Assembly (NCBI RefSeq): GCF_002312815.1
Contig: NZ_NKQJ01000007.1
Coordinates: 124,001 to 188,000, forward strand
Origin: Agaribacterium haliotis
Lineage (GTDB): Bacteria; Pseudomonadota; Gammaproteobacteria; Pseudomonadales; Cellvibrionaceae
Direction of reading: 5' to 3'
Length of the DNA stretch: 64,000 nucleotides
The position numbers and the translations under genes were made by a program. The notes beneath the pieces were generated by a model that was given only the letters and a program-made list of their open reading frames with translations, was not told the DNA's origin and did not search any database. Of this stretch, positions 1 to 9,349 are shown piece by piece; the stretch's first letter is position 1; each line of letters begins with the position of its first letter.

Positions 1-1625
1 CACCCGCGCTCTGCGTTTTATTTATGAAACGAGAAAACAAAGGCAGTGTTGCGCGCGTACTGGAGAAATTGATCGGCGCTAAAGTAAGGGGCTTCACTTG
101 CTTAACTAAAGCTGCTGTTAAGTTGCCTCTTGTATCTATTATGGTGTTGCTTGCCATGTTGTATGCGACTTTTGAAGCAGCAAAAGGCATCCCCAGCGGT
201 ATGCTGCCAAACGAAGATACCTCTGCCGTATTTGTTGTCGGTTCATTTCCTCAGGGAAGCTCACTGGCCAAAACCGATGCGCTTACGACTGAATTGAGCA
301 AGGACATTCTTCAGCTTGAAGGCGTTGCGAATGTGATGTCGGCCAGTGGTTTTAATCTGCTTACCCAAGCTGCTGAAATGAATTCATTTATGATCGTTGC
401 AACCATGCCGCCACTTACTGAAAGGCAAGTATCGGATGATTGGTTGGTAGAACAACTCAATGCTCTGCTGGCGAGCAAAGAAGGCTTTTTAGGTTTCGCC
501 TTTAAACCGCCCGTTATTCCTGAGCTCGGCATGGTTAATGGTGTCAATGTGGTATTTAACGATGCCAAAGGCCGAAGCCCTGCTGAGATGGGTGAGTTAA
601 TTGCTCAAATAGTGGCGGAATTAAATGCGAGTGAGGCTATTAGCTATGCCTCTACGCAATACAGTGTTGATAAACCTTCTTTACGTTTGAACTTAGATAG
701 GCAAGCGCTCGATAACTACGGTGTGGTTTATGCCGATGTGGTTGCGAGTATCCAGGCTTATATGGGTGGCATGTATGTAAATACCTTTAATAAAGAGGGG
801 CGCAATTACAAGGTGCTGATTCAGAATGATCCTTCGTATAGAAAAAATGCTGAGGCGCTTGAATTGCTTCAATTCGCACACCCGAACGGCAACACAATTC
901 CGGCGACTCAGGTCATGACGGTTGAAGAAGTTACCGTCCCGGCTTTTATTAGTCGCTTTAATGTATTTCAGTCTGTGGCGGTGGACCTTATGCCTTCGGG
1001 ATCGAGCGGTGCCGCGATTCAAGCAGTGCAAGCACTTGAACTGCCCGATGGTGTTAGTTATGAATTTACCGGAACGGCACTTGAAGAGGTCAAAGCGGGC
1101 AATCAGGTTTTGATTGTATTTGGCTTGGCTTTGTTGATTACTTTTTTGGTGTTGGTTGCTCAATATGAATCTTGGGTGATTCCACTAATTATTATGCTCA
1201 CGGTTCCAACGGCTGTGATTGGTATTACTGGCGGAGTTTTGGCCCTTGGCTCAGAAATCAATATGCTGACCCAGCTAAGCGCGGTGTTATTGATTGGTAT
1301 GACGGTACGCAACGCAATACTTATAATCGAGTTTGCTAAAACTTTACGTGAAGAACAGGGGCTTGGACTGAAAGAAGCTGCGATAGAAGCGATGAGGGCC
1401 CGCGCGAGAGCAGTATTTATGACGGCCTTTAGTTTTGGCGTTGGTCTGGTGCCATTAATGATGGCCAGTGGCGTGGGTAATGGTGGCCAAAAGGCCCTGG
1501 GTTATGCATCCTTTGGCGGTATTGTTAGCGCTACTTTTGTCGGCTGTATTTTTGCTTGCGTGTTTTTTGTTGTGATACAGAGCTTGCGAGAAGCAGTAAA
1601 AGCTAGGCTAAGCCCAAAACAATAG
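1..1625 (+). CDS. RND-family efflux pump inner-membrane subunit, C-terminal half (5' end outside window)
   Basis: The frame is open from base 3, before the first ATG at 24, and reads PALCVLFMK there. This matches the conserved (S/T)PALC segment in the middle of AcrB-type pumps, so the gene is cut by the window edge and the ATG at 24 is internal. About 540 residues remain: a transmembrane segment near residue 40, the second periplasmic porter/docking loop (about 60-355), and five hydrophobic segments (about 360-520) with the usual GMTVRNAILIIEFA helix. RND pumps are proton-driven exporters of drugs, detergents or metals that work with a periplasmic adaptor and an outer-membrane channel. Neither partner is visible on this side. 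The substrate cannot be told from the sequence. Confidence 0.9.
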   Translation, partial: PALCVLFMKRENKGSVARVLEKLIGAKVRGFTCLTKAAVKLPLVSIMVLLAMLYATFEAAKGIPSGMLPNEDTSAVFVVGSFPQGSSLAKTDALTTELSKDILQLEGVANVMSASGFNLLTQAAEMNSFMIVATMPPLTERQVSDDWLVEQLNALLASKEGFLGFAFKPPVIPELGMVNGVNVVFNDAKGRSPAEMGELIAQIVAELNASEAISYASTQYSVDKPSLRLNLDRQALDNYGVVYADVVASIQAYMGGMYVNTFNKEGRNYKVLIQNDPSYRKNAEALELLQFAHPNGNTIPATQVMTVEEVTVPAFISRFNVFQSVAVDLMPSGSSGAAIQAVQALELPDGVSYEFTGTALEEVKAGNQVLIVFGLALLITFLVLVAQYESWVIPLIIMLTVPTAVIGITGGVLALGSEINMLTQLSAVLLIGMTVRNAILIIEFAKTLREEQGLGLKEAAIEAMRARARAVFMTAFSFGVGLVPLMMASGVGNGGQKALGYASFGGIVSATFVGCIFACVFFVVIQSLREAVKARLSPKQ

Positions 1626-1801
1626 TTTGCTGTAGGTAGGAGAGTGCATGATCTATACCTAGTCTCCCCCGACAGTCCGCTATTGGCCGTTTTCGCCGAA
1701 TGCACTACGTGTCCCAAAGCAGATGTTAGTAGCCTAGAGTCTAACTGAGAATGGTTTAGCTTCTGGGGGAGGGGCTGCAGGGGTACCGAAAGATTATATG
1801 A

Positions 1802-1844
1802 GAAAGCCCTGTACTCCAGGCATTACCTGATCTACAGGGCTTTC
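1802..1844. terminator. Inverted repeat between the convergent RND and gcvP genes
   Basis: Twelve-base perfect arms (1802-1813 and 1833-1844, GAAAGCCCTGTA and its complement) flank an 18-base loop. The arms start with GAAA and end with TTTC rather than a long T-run. The position between two convergent genes fits a bidirectional transcription stop. Confidence 0.5.
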
Positions 1845-1850
1845 ATTGGC

Positions 1851-1899
1851 GTTAACCCACTTTATTAAGTTAACCCACTCTCTGAAATCGTTAACCCAC
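1851..1899. repeat. Three direct copies of GTTAACCCAC
   Basis: The decamer GTTAACCCAC occurs at 1851-1860, 1869-1878 and 1890-1899. The first and third copies continue with TTTATT. The array lies just downstream of the gcvP stop codon. Its function is unknown. Confidence 0.6.
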
Positions 1900-1921
1900 T
1901 TTATTCCATGACCTCAACAAC

Positions 1922-4813
1922 TCAAACCTCATCCGCATAATTATCAATGCTCGGGCAGGAACAAAGCAAATTCCTATCCCCATAAACATTGTCAATGCGA
2001 TTCACATACGGCCAGTATTTGTGATCGTGCAAATACGGCAGCGGGCGGGCGGCTTCTTCGCGGCTGTAGGGGCGGTCCCACTCTTCGAGCATGTCATCTA
2101 AGCTGTGCGGGGCGCGTACCAGGGGGTTGTTGTCTTGCGGCAACTTTCCGCTTTCAACGTCGGCGATTTCTTCGCGAATTTTTATCATCGCGTCGCAGAA
2201 TCTATCTAGTTCAGCAAGGCTTTCACTTTCGGTTGGCTCGATCATCAAGGTGCCGGCAACCGGGAAACTCATCGTCGGGGCGTGGAAACCAAAGTCCATT
2301 AAACGCTTGGCAATATCTTCTTCGGTAATACCGCTAGAAGCTTTTAAGGGCCTCAAGTCGAGTAAACATTCGTGAGCGATGCGGCCCTGCTTGCCGGTGT
2401 ACAGAATAGGGAAGTGCTCTTTGAGCTTTTCGGCCACGTAGTTTGCGTTAAGGATTGCGTAGCGGGTGGCGTCGGTCAGGCCTTCTTTGCCCATCATGCG
2501 AATGTACATCCACGAGATGGGCAGAATGCTGGCAGAACCCCAGGGCGCAGCGCTAATCACACCGTTCTCTAATTTAGTGCCTTTAACTTCTTGCAGTGGG
2601 TGGCTGGGCAAGAAGGGCGCGAGATGGTTTTTAACACCAATAGGGCCCATGCCGGGGCCGCCGCCGCCGTGAGGAATACAGAAGGTTTTGTGTAGGTTTA
2701 AGTGGCTGACGTCGCCGCCAAATTCACCGAGTGCGGCGAGGCCAACCATGGCATTTAAGTTGGCGCCATCGACATACACCTGGGCGCCGATACTGTGCAT
2801 CAGGGCGCAGATATCGCGGATGTCTTCTTCAAATACACCGTGGGTAGAAGGGTAGGTGACCATGATCGCGGCGATGCGTTTGCCGTACTGCTCAACCTTG
2901 GCTTTTAAGTCTTCGATGTCGACGTTGCCGTCAATGGTGCAGGGGCTAACCACAACCTTCATGCCGGCCATGTGGGCGGTGGCCGGATTAGTGCCGTGGG
3001 CCGAGCTTGGGATAATGCAGATATCGCGCTCGCTTTCGCCGTTGGCCTTAAAGTAGTTGGCAATTGCAACCAGGCCTGCGTATTCACCCTGGGAGCCGGC
3101 GTTCGGCTGCAGGCTGATGGCATCGTAACCGGTACAGGTGGCGAGCATGGCTTCGAGCTGCTCGAAGAGCTCCAGATAACCCTGGGCCTGATCCAGCGGT
3201 GCAAAAGGGTGCATCTTGCCGAACTCGGGCCAGGTCACAGGGACCATTTCTGCGGTGGCGTTGAGTTTCATTGTGCACGAGCCGAGCGGGATCATGCTCA
3301 GGTTCAGCGCCACATCGCGGCTCTCCAAGCGCTTCATGTAGCGCAGCATGTCGGTTTCGCTGTGGTAGAGCTCAAATACCTGGTGTTGCAGGGCGTTCTC
3401 TTTTCGTAGCAGCGCTGGCGGAATGGCTTCGATGCTTGCGGCTAAGTCTTCCAGTTTCTCGAAAACGTCGCTAAAACCTGAACCTGCAAAAATGCTGAGC
3501 AGATCTTTGATGTCGTCTTCGCTGGTACATTCGTTCAGGCTCACCGCGACGGCGTTTTTGCCGACTGCGCGCAGGTTAATACCGCTGTCTACTGCGCGCT
3601 GCATTAAGGCCTGTTGGCGATCATCCACTTCCACACACAGGGTATCGAAGTAGCTGCTGTTGCGAATCTTGTAACCCTGTTTTTCAAGGCCGGCGGCGAG
3701 CACTTTGGTAGCAAAGTGCACACGATTGGCTATGCGCTTTACGCCTTCGGCGCCGTGGTACATCGCGTAGAAAGCGCTCATGATGGCGAGCAGTACCTGC
3801 GAGGTACAAATATTGGAGTTAGCCTTTTCACGGCGAATGTGTTGCTCGCGAGTTTGCATGGCCATGCGCAGGGCCTGCTTGCCGCGCGAGTCGATGCTGA
3901 CGCCGATAATGCGGCCGGGGGTGGTGCGTTTGTGCGCTTCGCGGAAAGCAAAGAAACCGGCGTGTGGGCCACCAAAACCCATCGGAATGCCAAAGCGCTG
4001 GTTGGAGCCAACAACGATGTCAGCGCCCTGGGCGCCCGGGCTTTCAAGCAGCACGAGGCTTAAGATGTCGGCGCCGACAATCAGCTGCGCGTCTTTGCTG
4101 TGCAGGGCATCGGCAAGGCTCTTTAATTCGGGCACTTCACCATCGGTACCGGGGTATTGCACGTAGGCGGCAAAACAGTCGGTCTTGGCTATGTCAGAAA
4201 TTGGGCCGATATGCAGCTCAAAACCAAAAAATCCTGCGCGCGTGCGCACGACTTCGATGGTTTGTGGGTGGCTCTGCTCGTCGACAAAAAAGACCGTGCT
4301 CTTGTTCACACGATTGGAGCGTTTGGCCATCGCCATCGCTTCGGCTGCGCCAGTGGCTTCATCGAGCAGGGAGGCGTTGGCCATGTCCATGCCGGTTAGC
4401 TCGATAATCATTTGCTGGAAGTTCAGCAGTGCCTCTAAGCGGCCCTGGCTAATTTCCGGCTGATAAGGCGTGTAGGCTGTGTACCAGCCAGGGTTTTCAA
4501 GCACATTGCGCTGAATAACCAGAGGCGTGTGGCAATCGTGGTAACCCTGGCCAATATAGTTCTTGTAGACCTTGTTGCGGCTGGCGATTTCTTTCAATTC
4601 AGCCAGCGCATCACTTTCACTGACCGCGCCACCGAGTTTCATTGCCTCGTTTAGGCGGATGCTTTCGGGCACGGCTTGTTCAACCAGTTGCTCGAGGCTG
4701 TCGAGGCCGAGCTGTTTGAGCATAAGCTCGGTATCGGCGGCATCGGGGCCGATGTGGCGGCCGATAAATTCATTTTGGTTACTCAGTTCTTGCAGCGAGG
4801 TCGCTTTGCTCAT
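1922..4813 (-). CDS. gcvP: Glycine dehydrogenase (decarboxylating), P-protein of the glycine cleavage system
   Basis: The 963-residue product has the full length of single-chain (fused alpha/beta) P-proteins. It decarboxylates glycine with pyridoxal phosphate and passes the aminomethyl group to lipoyl-GcvH. The PLP-lysine segment HLNLHKTFCIPHGGGGPG is present (about residues 695-712), as are the N-terminal RHIGP motif and the family's GSCTMKLNA segment. The ATG at 4813 is preceded by a purine-rich GCGGAAGC. The gene stands alone: gcvT and gcvH are not next to it, unlike the gcvTHP operon of enterobacteria, so they must lie elsewhere. I saw no glycine riboswitch in the 260 bases upstream. Confidence 0.97.
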   Translation of the reverse strand: MSKATSLQELSNQNEFIGRHIGPDAADTELMLKQLGLDSLEQLVEQAVPESIRLNEAMKLGGAVSESDALAELKEIASRNKVYKNYIGQGYHDCHTPLVIQRNVLENPGWYTAYTPYQPEISQGRLEALLNFQQMIIELTGMDMANASLLDEATGAAEAMAMAKRSNRVNKSTVFFVDEQSHPQTIEVVRTRAGFFGFELHIGPISDIAKTDCFAAYVQYPGTDGEVPELKSLADALHSKDAQLIVGADILSLVLLESPGAQGADIVVGSNQRFGIPMGFGGPHAGFFAFREAHKRTTPGRIIGVSIDSRGKQALRMAMQTREQHIRREKANSNICTSQVLLAIMSAFYAMYHGAEGVKRIANRVHFATKVLAAGLEKQGYKIRNSSYFDTLCVEVDDRQQALMQRAVDSGINLRAVGKNAVAVSLNECTSEDDIKDLLSIFAGSGFSDVFEKLEDLAASIEAIPPALLRKENALQHQVFELYHSETDMLRYMKRLESRDVALNLSMIPLGSCTMKLNATAEMVPVTWPEFGKMHPFAPLDQAQGYLELFEQLEAMLATCTGYDAISLQPNAGSQGEYAGLVAIANYFKANGESERDICIIPSSAHGTNPATAHMAGMKVVVSPCTIDGNVDIEDLKAKVEQYGKRIAAIMVTYPSTHGVFEEDIRDICALMHSIGAQVYVDGANLNAMVGLAALGEFGGDVSHLNLHKTFCIPHGGGGPGMGPIGVKNHLAPFLPSHPLQEVKGTKLENGVISAAPWGSASILPISWMYIRMMGKEGLTDATRYAILNANYVAEKLKEHFPILYTGKQGRIAHECLLDLRPLKASSGITEEDIAKRLMDFGFHAPTMSFPVAGTLMIEPTESESLAELDRFCDAMIKIREEIADVESGKLPQDNNPLVRAPHSLDDMLEEWDRPYSREEAARPLPYLHDHKYWPYVNRIDNVYGDRNLLCSCPSIDNYADEV

Positions 4814-5074
4814 GTATGCTTCCGCTTAGGCGTTGAAAGGGCTTGAGTTGAGACGTACGTGTTTGTACTGTCTTCATGTTTTTTTGTGCGCAGGCGCAAA
4901 ATTGGGGCTGGATACTTGCTCTTGCGTGAGTTTTTGCTCTCTAAAATAAAAGCTTTGGCTTAACAAGCTAAGGGCCCCGAGCTTATTTTTGCCCCGTTCT
5001 TCGGGCGCGCGATTTTAACAGATCGCGCATTGATGAGATAGTAAGCAATAACAGTGGTATAAGGTAAAAAAGAC

Positions 5075-6220
5075 GTGGAAGATTGGCTGATTTACGCCGC
5101 GCTGGCTTGGGTGGGCTTTCAAGCCGTGCTCGGCTGGCGCCGCGGTTTGTGGAACGCGCTGCTTGGGCTTGTGGCCCTCGGTCTTGCTTATTTGGCTTCT
5201 ATTTTGTGGGGTGCGAGCTTCGCAAAGTGGCTGCAGAGTTTGCCGCTATTTAGTGCTGAGTTGGCTGCCTATACCAGCTTTATTGCCTACCCGCTGATAT
5301 TTATTGTTATTACCAGCGTATTTCCGATGCTGGCAAGGGCGCTGTTGCCGTTTCTTAAAAGTAAGAGCCACTTACTTCGTGCAGCTGGCGCTGTAGTCGG
5401 TGCCGGCATTGGTTCGGTAATGGTGCTGATCTTTATCTGGTTTATCGACTTTGCTGCCGAAGCGCTGAATAAAGATGCGAGCGTTGCCGTAGCTGGTGAA
5501 AACAGCGCTTTGAATCAAGTGGCAAAGCAGTTTGTCGGTGAACTCACCGAAGCCGGCTTGAAGCTTGCCGGCAATGATCCGGCGCAAGCTGAGGCTATTG
5601 CCGCGGTAATGAGTGAGCCGGGCACGGTGATTAGTTCCGTCAAGGCGCTTGGGCAGAGCGACAATATGCGCAAAGTTGTGCACAGTCAGCGTTTGCAGCG
5701 CATGATGGCTAGCAACGATGTTTCAAGTTTGAGTTCCAGTCGCGAGTTTCAAATGTTGGTTGCTGATCCGGCGGCCGAGCCACTGTTAAAGCAGCTGGAG
5801 CGCGGCGGCCGCACTCAGGCGCAGGCCGAAGACTTCCTTGCTGAGCAAATGACTTTTGTCTGGCGGCGCATGCTTGCGGTGAAACACGATGCCAGAGTGG
5901 CGCCCCTGCTTGAAGATCAGGCCTGGCGCCGGTCGCTCGCGGATAAAAACCCTGCACAGCTGATGGCCGATCAAAATTTTCAAAAATTAGTTAGCGTGAT
6001 TATGGAAAGCCGGCCCGAGCTCGACACCGCTGATTTAAGCGCGTTATTAGACAAAGAATCCCGTGGCCGGCACTCAGATAGCTTGCCGTCTTCCGAAGCG
6101 AAGCCCTATATGCGAAGTACGGTTTACAAATGGGTCGATGACGGCGGCCAGGTCCAGTACAGCGACTGGCAAGATATACCCGAGCACAAACGCGCCAGTG
6201 CAGAGCGTTTTTTAAACTAA
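5075..6220 (+). CDS. CvpA-like membrane protein with a DUF4124-like C-terminal tail
   Basis: Start is a GTG at 5075 with AAGG at 5061-5064. The first 125 residues hold about four hydrophobic segments and the W-R-R-G-L-W-N-A-L pattern of the CvpA family (colicin V production-type membrane proteins). Residues 130-335 form a long polar helical region. The last 40 residues (VYKWVDDGGQVQYSDW) resemble the DUF4124 motif, a short sequence usually found at the N-terminus of secreted proteins, here placed at the C-terminus. The real function is unknown. It is divergent from gcvP and followed by the NUDIX gene 107 bases downstream. Confidence 0.65.
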   Translation: MEDWLIYAALAWVGFQAVLGWRRGLWNALLGLVALGLAYLASILWGASFAKWLQSLPLFSAELAAYTSFIAYPLIFIVITSVFPMLARALLPFLKSKSHLLRAAGAVVGAGIGSVMVLIFIWFIDFAAEALNKDASVAVAGENSALNQVAKQFVGELTEAGLKLAGNDPAQAEAIAAVMSEPGTVISSVKALGQSDNMRKVVHSQRLQRMMASNDVSSLSSSREFQMLVADPAAEPLLKQLERGGRTQAQAEDFLAEQMTFVWRRMLAVKHDARVAPLLEDQAWRRSLADKNPAQLMADQNFQKLVSVIMESRPELDTADLSALLDKESRGRHSDSLPSSEAKPYMRSTVYKWVDDGGQVQYSDWQDIPEHKRASAERFLN

Positions 6221-6327
6221 TCGGTACGAGTTTTATTTATTTTTAATCGGCCGGTTTTTCTGCGTTTTATATAAAGCGATTAATCTGGCCGTTATAAGTG
6301 TTAGCGTAGCTAAAAGGGAGCAGGTAG

Positions 6328-6894
6328 ATGATTGATCGCAAGGTGGTTGAAAAAGTTGGCGGCTGGAAGCGCCTGAGTAAAGAAGTAGTCTACGAAAACC
6401 CCTGGATAGAAGTCAGTCACGAGCAAGTGCTGCGCCCTAACGGTACTGAGGGCATCTACGGTTTAGTAAGTTTTAAAGGCTGTGCGGTTGCGGTGGTGCC
6501 GATTAGTGAAAACGGCGATACCTGGCTGGTAAAACAAAGCCGCTATGCAATGGACGAGATAACCATTGAAGTGCCCGAGGGCGGTGCCTCGCGCGATGAA
6601 GACCCAGCCCTTGCCGCGTTAAGAGAGCTAGAAGAAGAGGTGGGGCTTAAAGCGGAAAAAATTGAAAAAATCCTCGAGCTGCAAATTTCTAATTCGATTA
6701 CCAACGAGCGCGCCCACGTGTTTGTGGCAACAGGTTTAAGTGAGGGCATGCAGGCACTTGAAGATACTGAAGATATTGAAGTGATCAAGCTGCCATTAAG
6801 CGAGGCGATTAGCATGGCGCAAGATGGCCGCATCACCGACGTGATGTCGGTAGCGGCACTGTTAAAAATTGCGCTTGATGGGCGGTATTTATAG
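6328..6894 (+). CDS. NUDIX hydrolase, ADP-ribose pyrophosphatase-like
   Basis: This 188-residue cytosolic enzyme has a complete NUDIX box, G-x5-E-x7-RELEEEVGL, at about residues 84-106, including the REx2EE metal-binding core. Length and the N-terminal GWKRLSKEVVYENPWI segment fit the ADP-ribose/nucleoside-diphosphate hydrolases that clear NAD breakdown products. Start is an ATG at 6328 preceded by AAAGGGAG. The exact substrate is not determined by the sequence. It converges on the small secreted-protein gene across a perfect hairpin. Confidence 0.85.
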   Translation: MIDRKVVEKVGGWKRLSKEVVYENPWIEVSHEQVLRPNGTEGIYGLVSFKGCAVAVVPISENGDTWLVKQSRYAMDEITIEVPEGGASRDEDPALAALRELEEEVGLKAEKIEKILELQISNSITNERAHVFVATGLSEGMQALEDTEDIEVIKLPLSEAISMAQDGRITDVMSVAALLKIALDGRYL

Positions 6895-6910
6895 ATTATT
6901 TGTAGAGAAG

Positions 6911-6938
6911 TAAGTGCGCCTAGTTTACGGCGCACTTA
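6911..6938. terminator. Perfect hairpin between convergent genes
   Basis: Arms TAAGTGCGCC (6911-6920) and GGCGCACTTA (6929-6938) flank an 8-base loop. It lies between the NUDIX stop and the stop of the minus-strand gene at 6944, so it can serve both directions. There is no T-run. Confidence 0.6.
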
Positions 6939-6943
6939 TGCTG

Positions 6944-7504
6944 CTAGTAGCAGGAAACTTCTGATAATACCGGTGGTCCGTATTGAGTTGGCGCATAGTA
7001 TTGCCAGCTGCCGGTGGCACTGCTTTTGTAGGCCCAGCCAGTGTATTGAGTTTCATAAGGCGCTGAAACGCTTTTGTAGCTTGAATAGCGAGCCGGGTAA
7101 CCTTCTGATGCGCAGAAGTAAGCTGCTTGTTCTGGTAAACCCATGATCAGTACAGCACCATTTGCTCTTGGATAAGAATAAGTTTTTGGCGCGGGTCCAG
7201 CGGGCTCTTTACAGGTCAGTTTATTTACTTTGACCTCGACCTGAGTTGGAAACGAGAGGGCCCAGGTATTGGATATACGAATAGCGACAGATTGATCCAC
7301 CGCGGTTGATTTGCTGTTAATTGTATATTCAGTGTATGCGGAGTTTTTCTCTTTACAGAACTGCGCGGCAGTTTCTTCTGCGATTGGAAAGCCATTTTTT
7401 AGCGGCGGAGTATAAGTTTTGCTCGCCGCCATCAGTGAGGTGCTTGCACTTAAGCACAATAAGGCTAGCACTGGTCTGAAGCTTTTGGTTAATTTAACAC
7501 TCAT
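6944..7504 (-). CDS. Small secreted protein with two related cysteine-containing domains (unknown function)
   Basis: I place the start at the ATG at 7504, preceded by AAGGAA (7511-7516), rather than at an upstream in-frame ATG with no such site. The 186-residue product begins with a signal peptide (about residues 1-25, ending LMAAS). The mature part looks like an internal duplication: each half opens with KTY(T/S)-x-P-x-x-NG, has an FC about 25 residues later, and ends in a second cysteine (LTC and VSC). One disulfide per domain is likely. I do not recognise the family. It is probably periplasmic or secreted. Confidence 0.7.
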   Translation of the reverse strand: MSVKLTKSFRPVLALLCLSASTSLMAASKTYTPPLKNGFPIAEETAAQFCKEKNSAYTEYTINSKSTAVDQSVAIRISNTWALSFPTQVEVKVNKLTCKEPAGPAPKTYSYPRANGAVLIMGLPEQAAYFCASEGYPARYSSYKSVSAPYETQYTGWAYKSSATGSWQYYAPTQYGPPVLSEVSCY

Positions 7505-7746
7505 TATTATTTCCTTAAATTTCCATGTGTTATTGAGCAAGTACTGCCTGTTTCTTGCTTTTTTCGTGGCTGTCATTTTTCCACGAGCGGCAATCTAAGC
7601 ACTGTTTAAATGAGTCTTCAATACTTTGGCGCGATTTACCGAAAATGACGGTTTTAAGTGGCTGTTCCGAAAAGATTTTGGTCAACTATTTTTCAAGTTT
7701 AAGCAATATTTTGCTTTGTTTGTTGTGGCCATTCCAAGTGATAAAT

Positions 7747-8184
7747 CTAACGCTTCCAGTTTGGAAGTTTTTTATGTACGTGAATATCGTGCACCATTGC
7801 AAGTACCATCCACTCTTCGAGTGGGAAACTTACCTGGTTATTTTCGCTGCCGTATTTGGTTTTTAATGCGTCGGCGGTTTCGGTGTTAAAGTCAAAGACA
7901 CCGATGCCTTTCATGCCCCATCCTTCAAAAAGGCGCGCATCAATGCAGCCAAAGCTGATGAGTTTGATATCCGAGTGACGCGGGTCGTGAATAATGCGCA
8001 TAAATGTGCTGTTCACGTCTTCGTATTTGCCTTCAATAATCTGCAAAAAGTGGCTGGCGCTGGCGAGTAATACCCCGGAGATTTGTTGCTGTTGATTGTG
8101 CTCTTCGCTGCTGTGCATGATGTCGCGCATGCAGTCCCAGTCGACACTGGCGGCACTTTTGCTTCGGTAGATCAGTCGGTACAT
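7747..8184 (-). CDS. BLUF-domain blue-light (FAD) sensor, stand-alone
   Basis: The 145-residue protein is a single BLUF domain with a short C-terminal extension. Flavin-site residues are in place: the N-terminal tyrosine (RLIYRSKS), the asparagine of NQQQQISGVLL, the glutamine of HFLQIIEG, and a W-G-M strand (about residue 88). BLUF domains bind FAD and change hydrogen bonding on blue light. With no fused output domain it must act through a partner protein. The ATG is preceded by AAGGAGG (8191-8197 on the minus strand). The nearest GGDEF gene is about 6 kb away and on the other strand. Confidence 0.9.
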   Translation of the reverse strand: MYRLIYRSKSAASVDWDCMRDIMHSSEEHNQQQQISGVLLASASHFLQIIEGKYEDVNSTFMRIIHDPRHSDIKLISFGCIDARLFEGWGMKGIGVFDFNTETADALKTKYGSENNQVSFPLEEWMVLAMVHDIHVHKKLPNWKR

Positions 8185-8329
8185 AACAGCCTCCTTTATT
8201 TCCTTTAGAGGATAGCTGAATTACGGCAAGTTAAGCCGAGAGGCACTGTGAGCTGTTGTTGCTGTATCTGCTGGGGAGGCCTTAGGCCGCCCTATAAAGT
8301 GGGCTGCTAGCGCTTAGCGGGAAGGGCGG

Positions 8330-8347
8330 CGGGCCCGAATGGGCCCG
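8330..8347 (-). terminator. GC-rich hairpin after the barrel-protein gene
   Basis: CGGGCCC (8330-8336) and GGGCCCG (8341-8347) flank GAAT just beyond the minus-strand stop at 8351. It has no U-tract, so an intrinsic terminator is only probable. Confidence 0.4.
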
Positions 8348-8350
8348 TTG

Positions 8351-9349
8351 TTAAAAGTCGGCTTGCAGCTGAACAATGGCGTTGGTATCGCTGTAGGCCA
8401 GCTCCAGTGGCTGAGTGATCTGCACATTTAGCTGAGTAAACTCGTTAAGGCTGATGCTGGTGCGGCTTGCCAGTTGCGCTTTGGGTGCGTCAGCCCAGTC
8501 AAACGCTGCGTAGTGAGCGCCGCGTTCAAACAGCCATTCACTTTGCACACCTTTGGAAGGCTTTACGCTAAAGCCTGCGCGGTAGGCGATGTAGTCGTTG
8601 CTGTGGCCGTCATCGATGTGCTTTTGGCTAACCGGGGCCATGCTTGATACAAACGCGAGTTCTTTTAAAAGCTCGTAGCGTGCGCTCAGCTCAAGTGCGC
8701 TGAACTCGCGCTCGCCTTCGGAGTTGCTGTCGTAGTTTTCGCTGAGCTGCTTGAGGCTGGCCGAAAATGCGTGGTACTGAACCTGAACACCGTAGTGCTT
8801 GCTGCGGTTGCGAATTTGCTCGAGCTCTTCGTCTTCTTCCATGCCCTGCAGTGGCGCACCCCAGGCCAGAGAGCCGGGCGCCTGGCTTTGGCGGTTGAGG
8901 GCGTAGACCGTCAGTGCAAAAGCACCGAGCTTTTCGTTGTAGCTCAGCTTGGTTTCGTTTGAGTTTTGCACCTGCTGCTCTTCGTTAGCGGCGTAGGCGA
9001 TACGCGTTTGGTAGCTAAGCTTGCTAAAACTGCCCGAGCCGTTAAAGGCGGCAGCGTAAGTGCGGCGTGTGGCGAGTTCTTCGCTGCCGAGACCGCTGAC
9101 CTTTTCAAGTTGATTTTCAGCGCGAAACTCAGCGTTTAGGTTTTTATCGCTGGCCAGCGCAAAGCGGCTGACACGAAGTTCGGTGTGTTGCTGCAAGGCC
9201 GCGTCGTCGCGTTGGACAAGCTGGCTATCAGATTGAGCTGATGTCGCACCACTGTCGCTGTTGTCGCTGGCAATAACCTGGCTCGCAATGGCCAGGCCAA
9301 GCAAGACAAGCATGACTTCGACGGTAAATTGCATAAAGGCGCGGTTCAA
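8351..9349 (-). CDS. Predicted outer-membrane beta-barrel protein (unknown family)
   Basis: The 332-residue product starts with a signal peptide (about residues 1-28, cleavage near VIAS). It continues with alternating polar/hydrophobic stretches every 10-12 residues and ends in a phenylalanine (IVQLQADF), the usual BamA-recognised C-terminus of outer-membrane barrels. No catalytic motif is visible. The substrate and pore function are unknown. It is transcribed in the same direction as the BLUF gene but separated from it by about 165 bases and a hairpin. Confidence 0.65.
   Translation of the reverse strand: MNRAFMQFTVEVMLVLLGLAIASQVIASDNSDSGATSAQSDSQLVQRDDAALQQHTELRVSRFALASDKNLNAEFRAENQLEKVSGLGSEELATRRTYAAAFNGSGSFSKLSYQTRIAYAANEEQQVQNSNETKLSYNEKLGAFALTVYALNRQSQAPGSLAWGAPLQGMEEDEELEQIRNRSKHYGVQVQYHAFSASLKQLSENYDSNSEGEREFSALELSARYELLKELAFVSSMAPVSQKHIDDGHSNDYIAYRAGFSVKPSKGVQSEWLFERGAHYAAFDWADAPKAQLASRTSISLNEFTQLNVQITQPLELAYSDTNAIVQLQADF

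Noticed and set aside
4814-5074. Glycine riboswitch upstream of gcvP
   Set aside because: Neither conserved aptamer core nor a tandem arrangement was visible on the minus strand.
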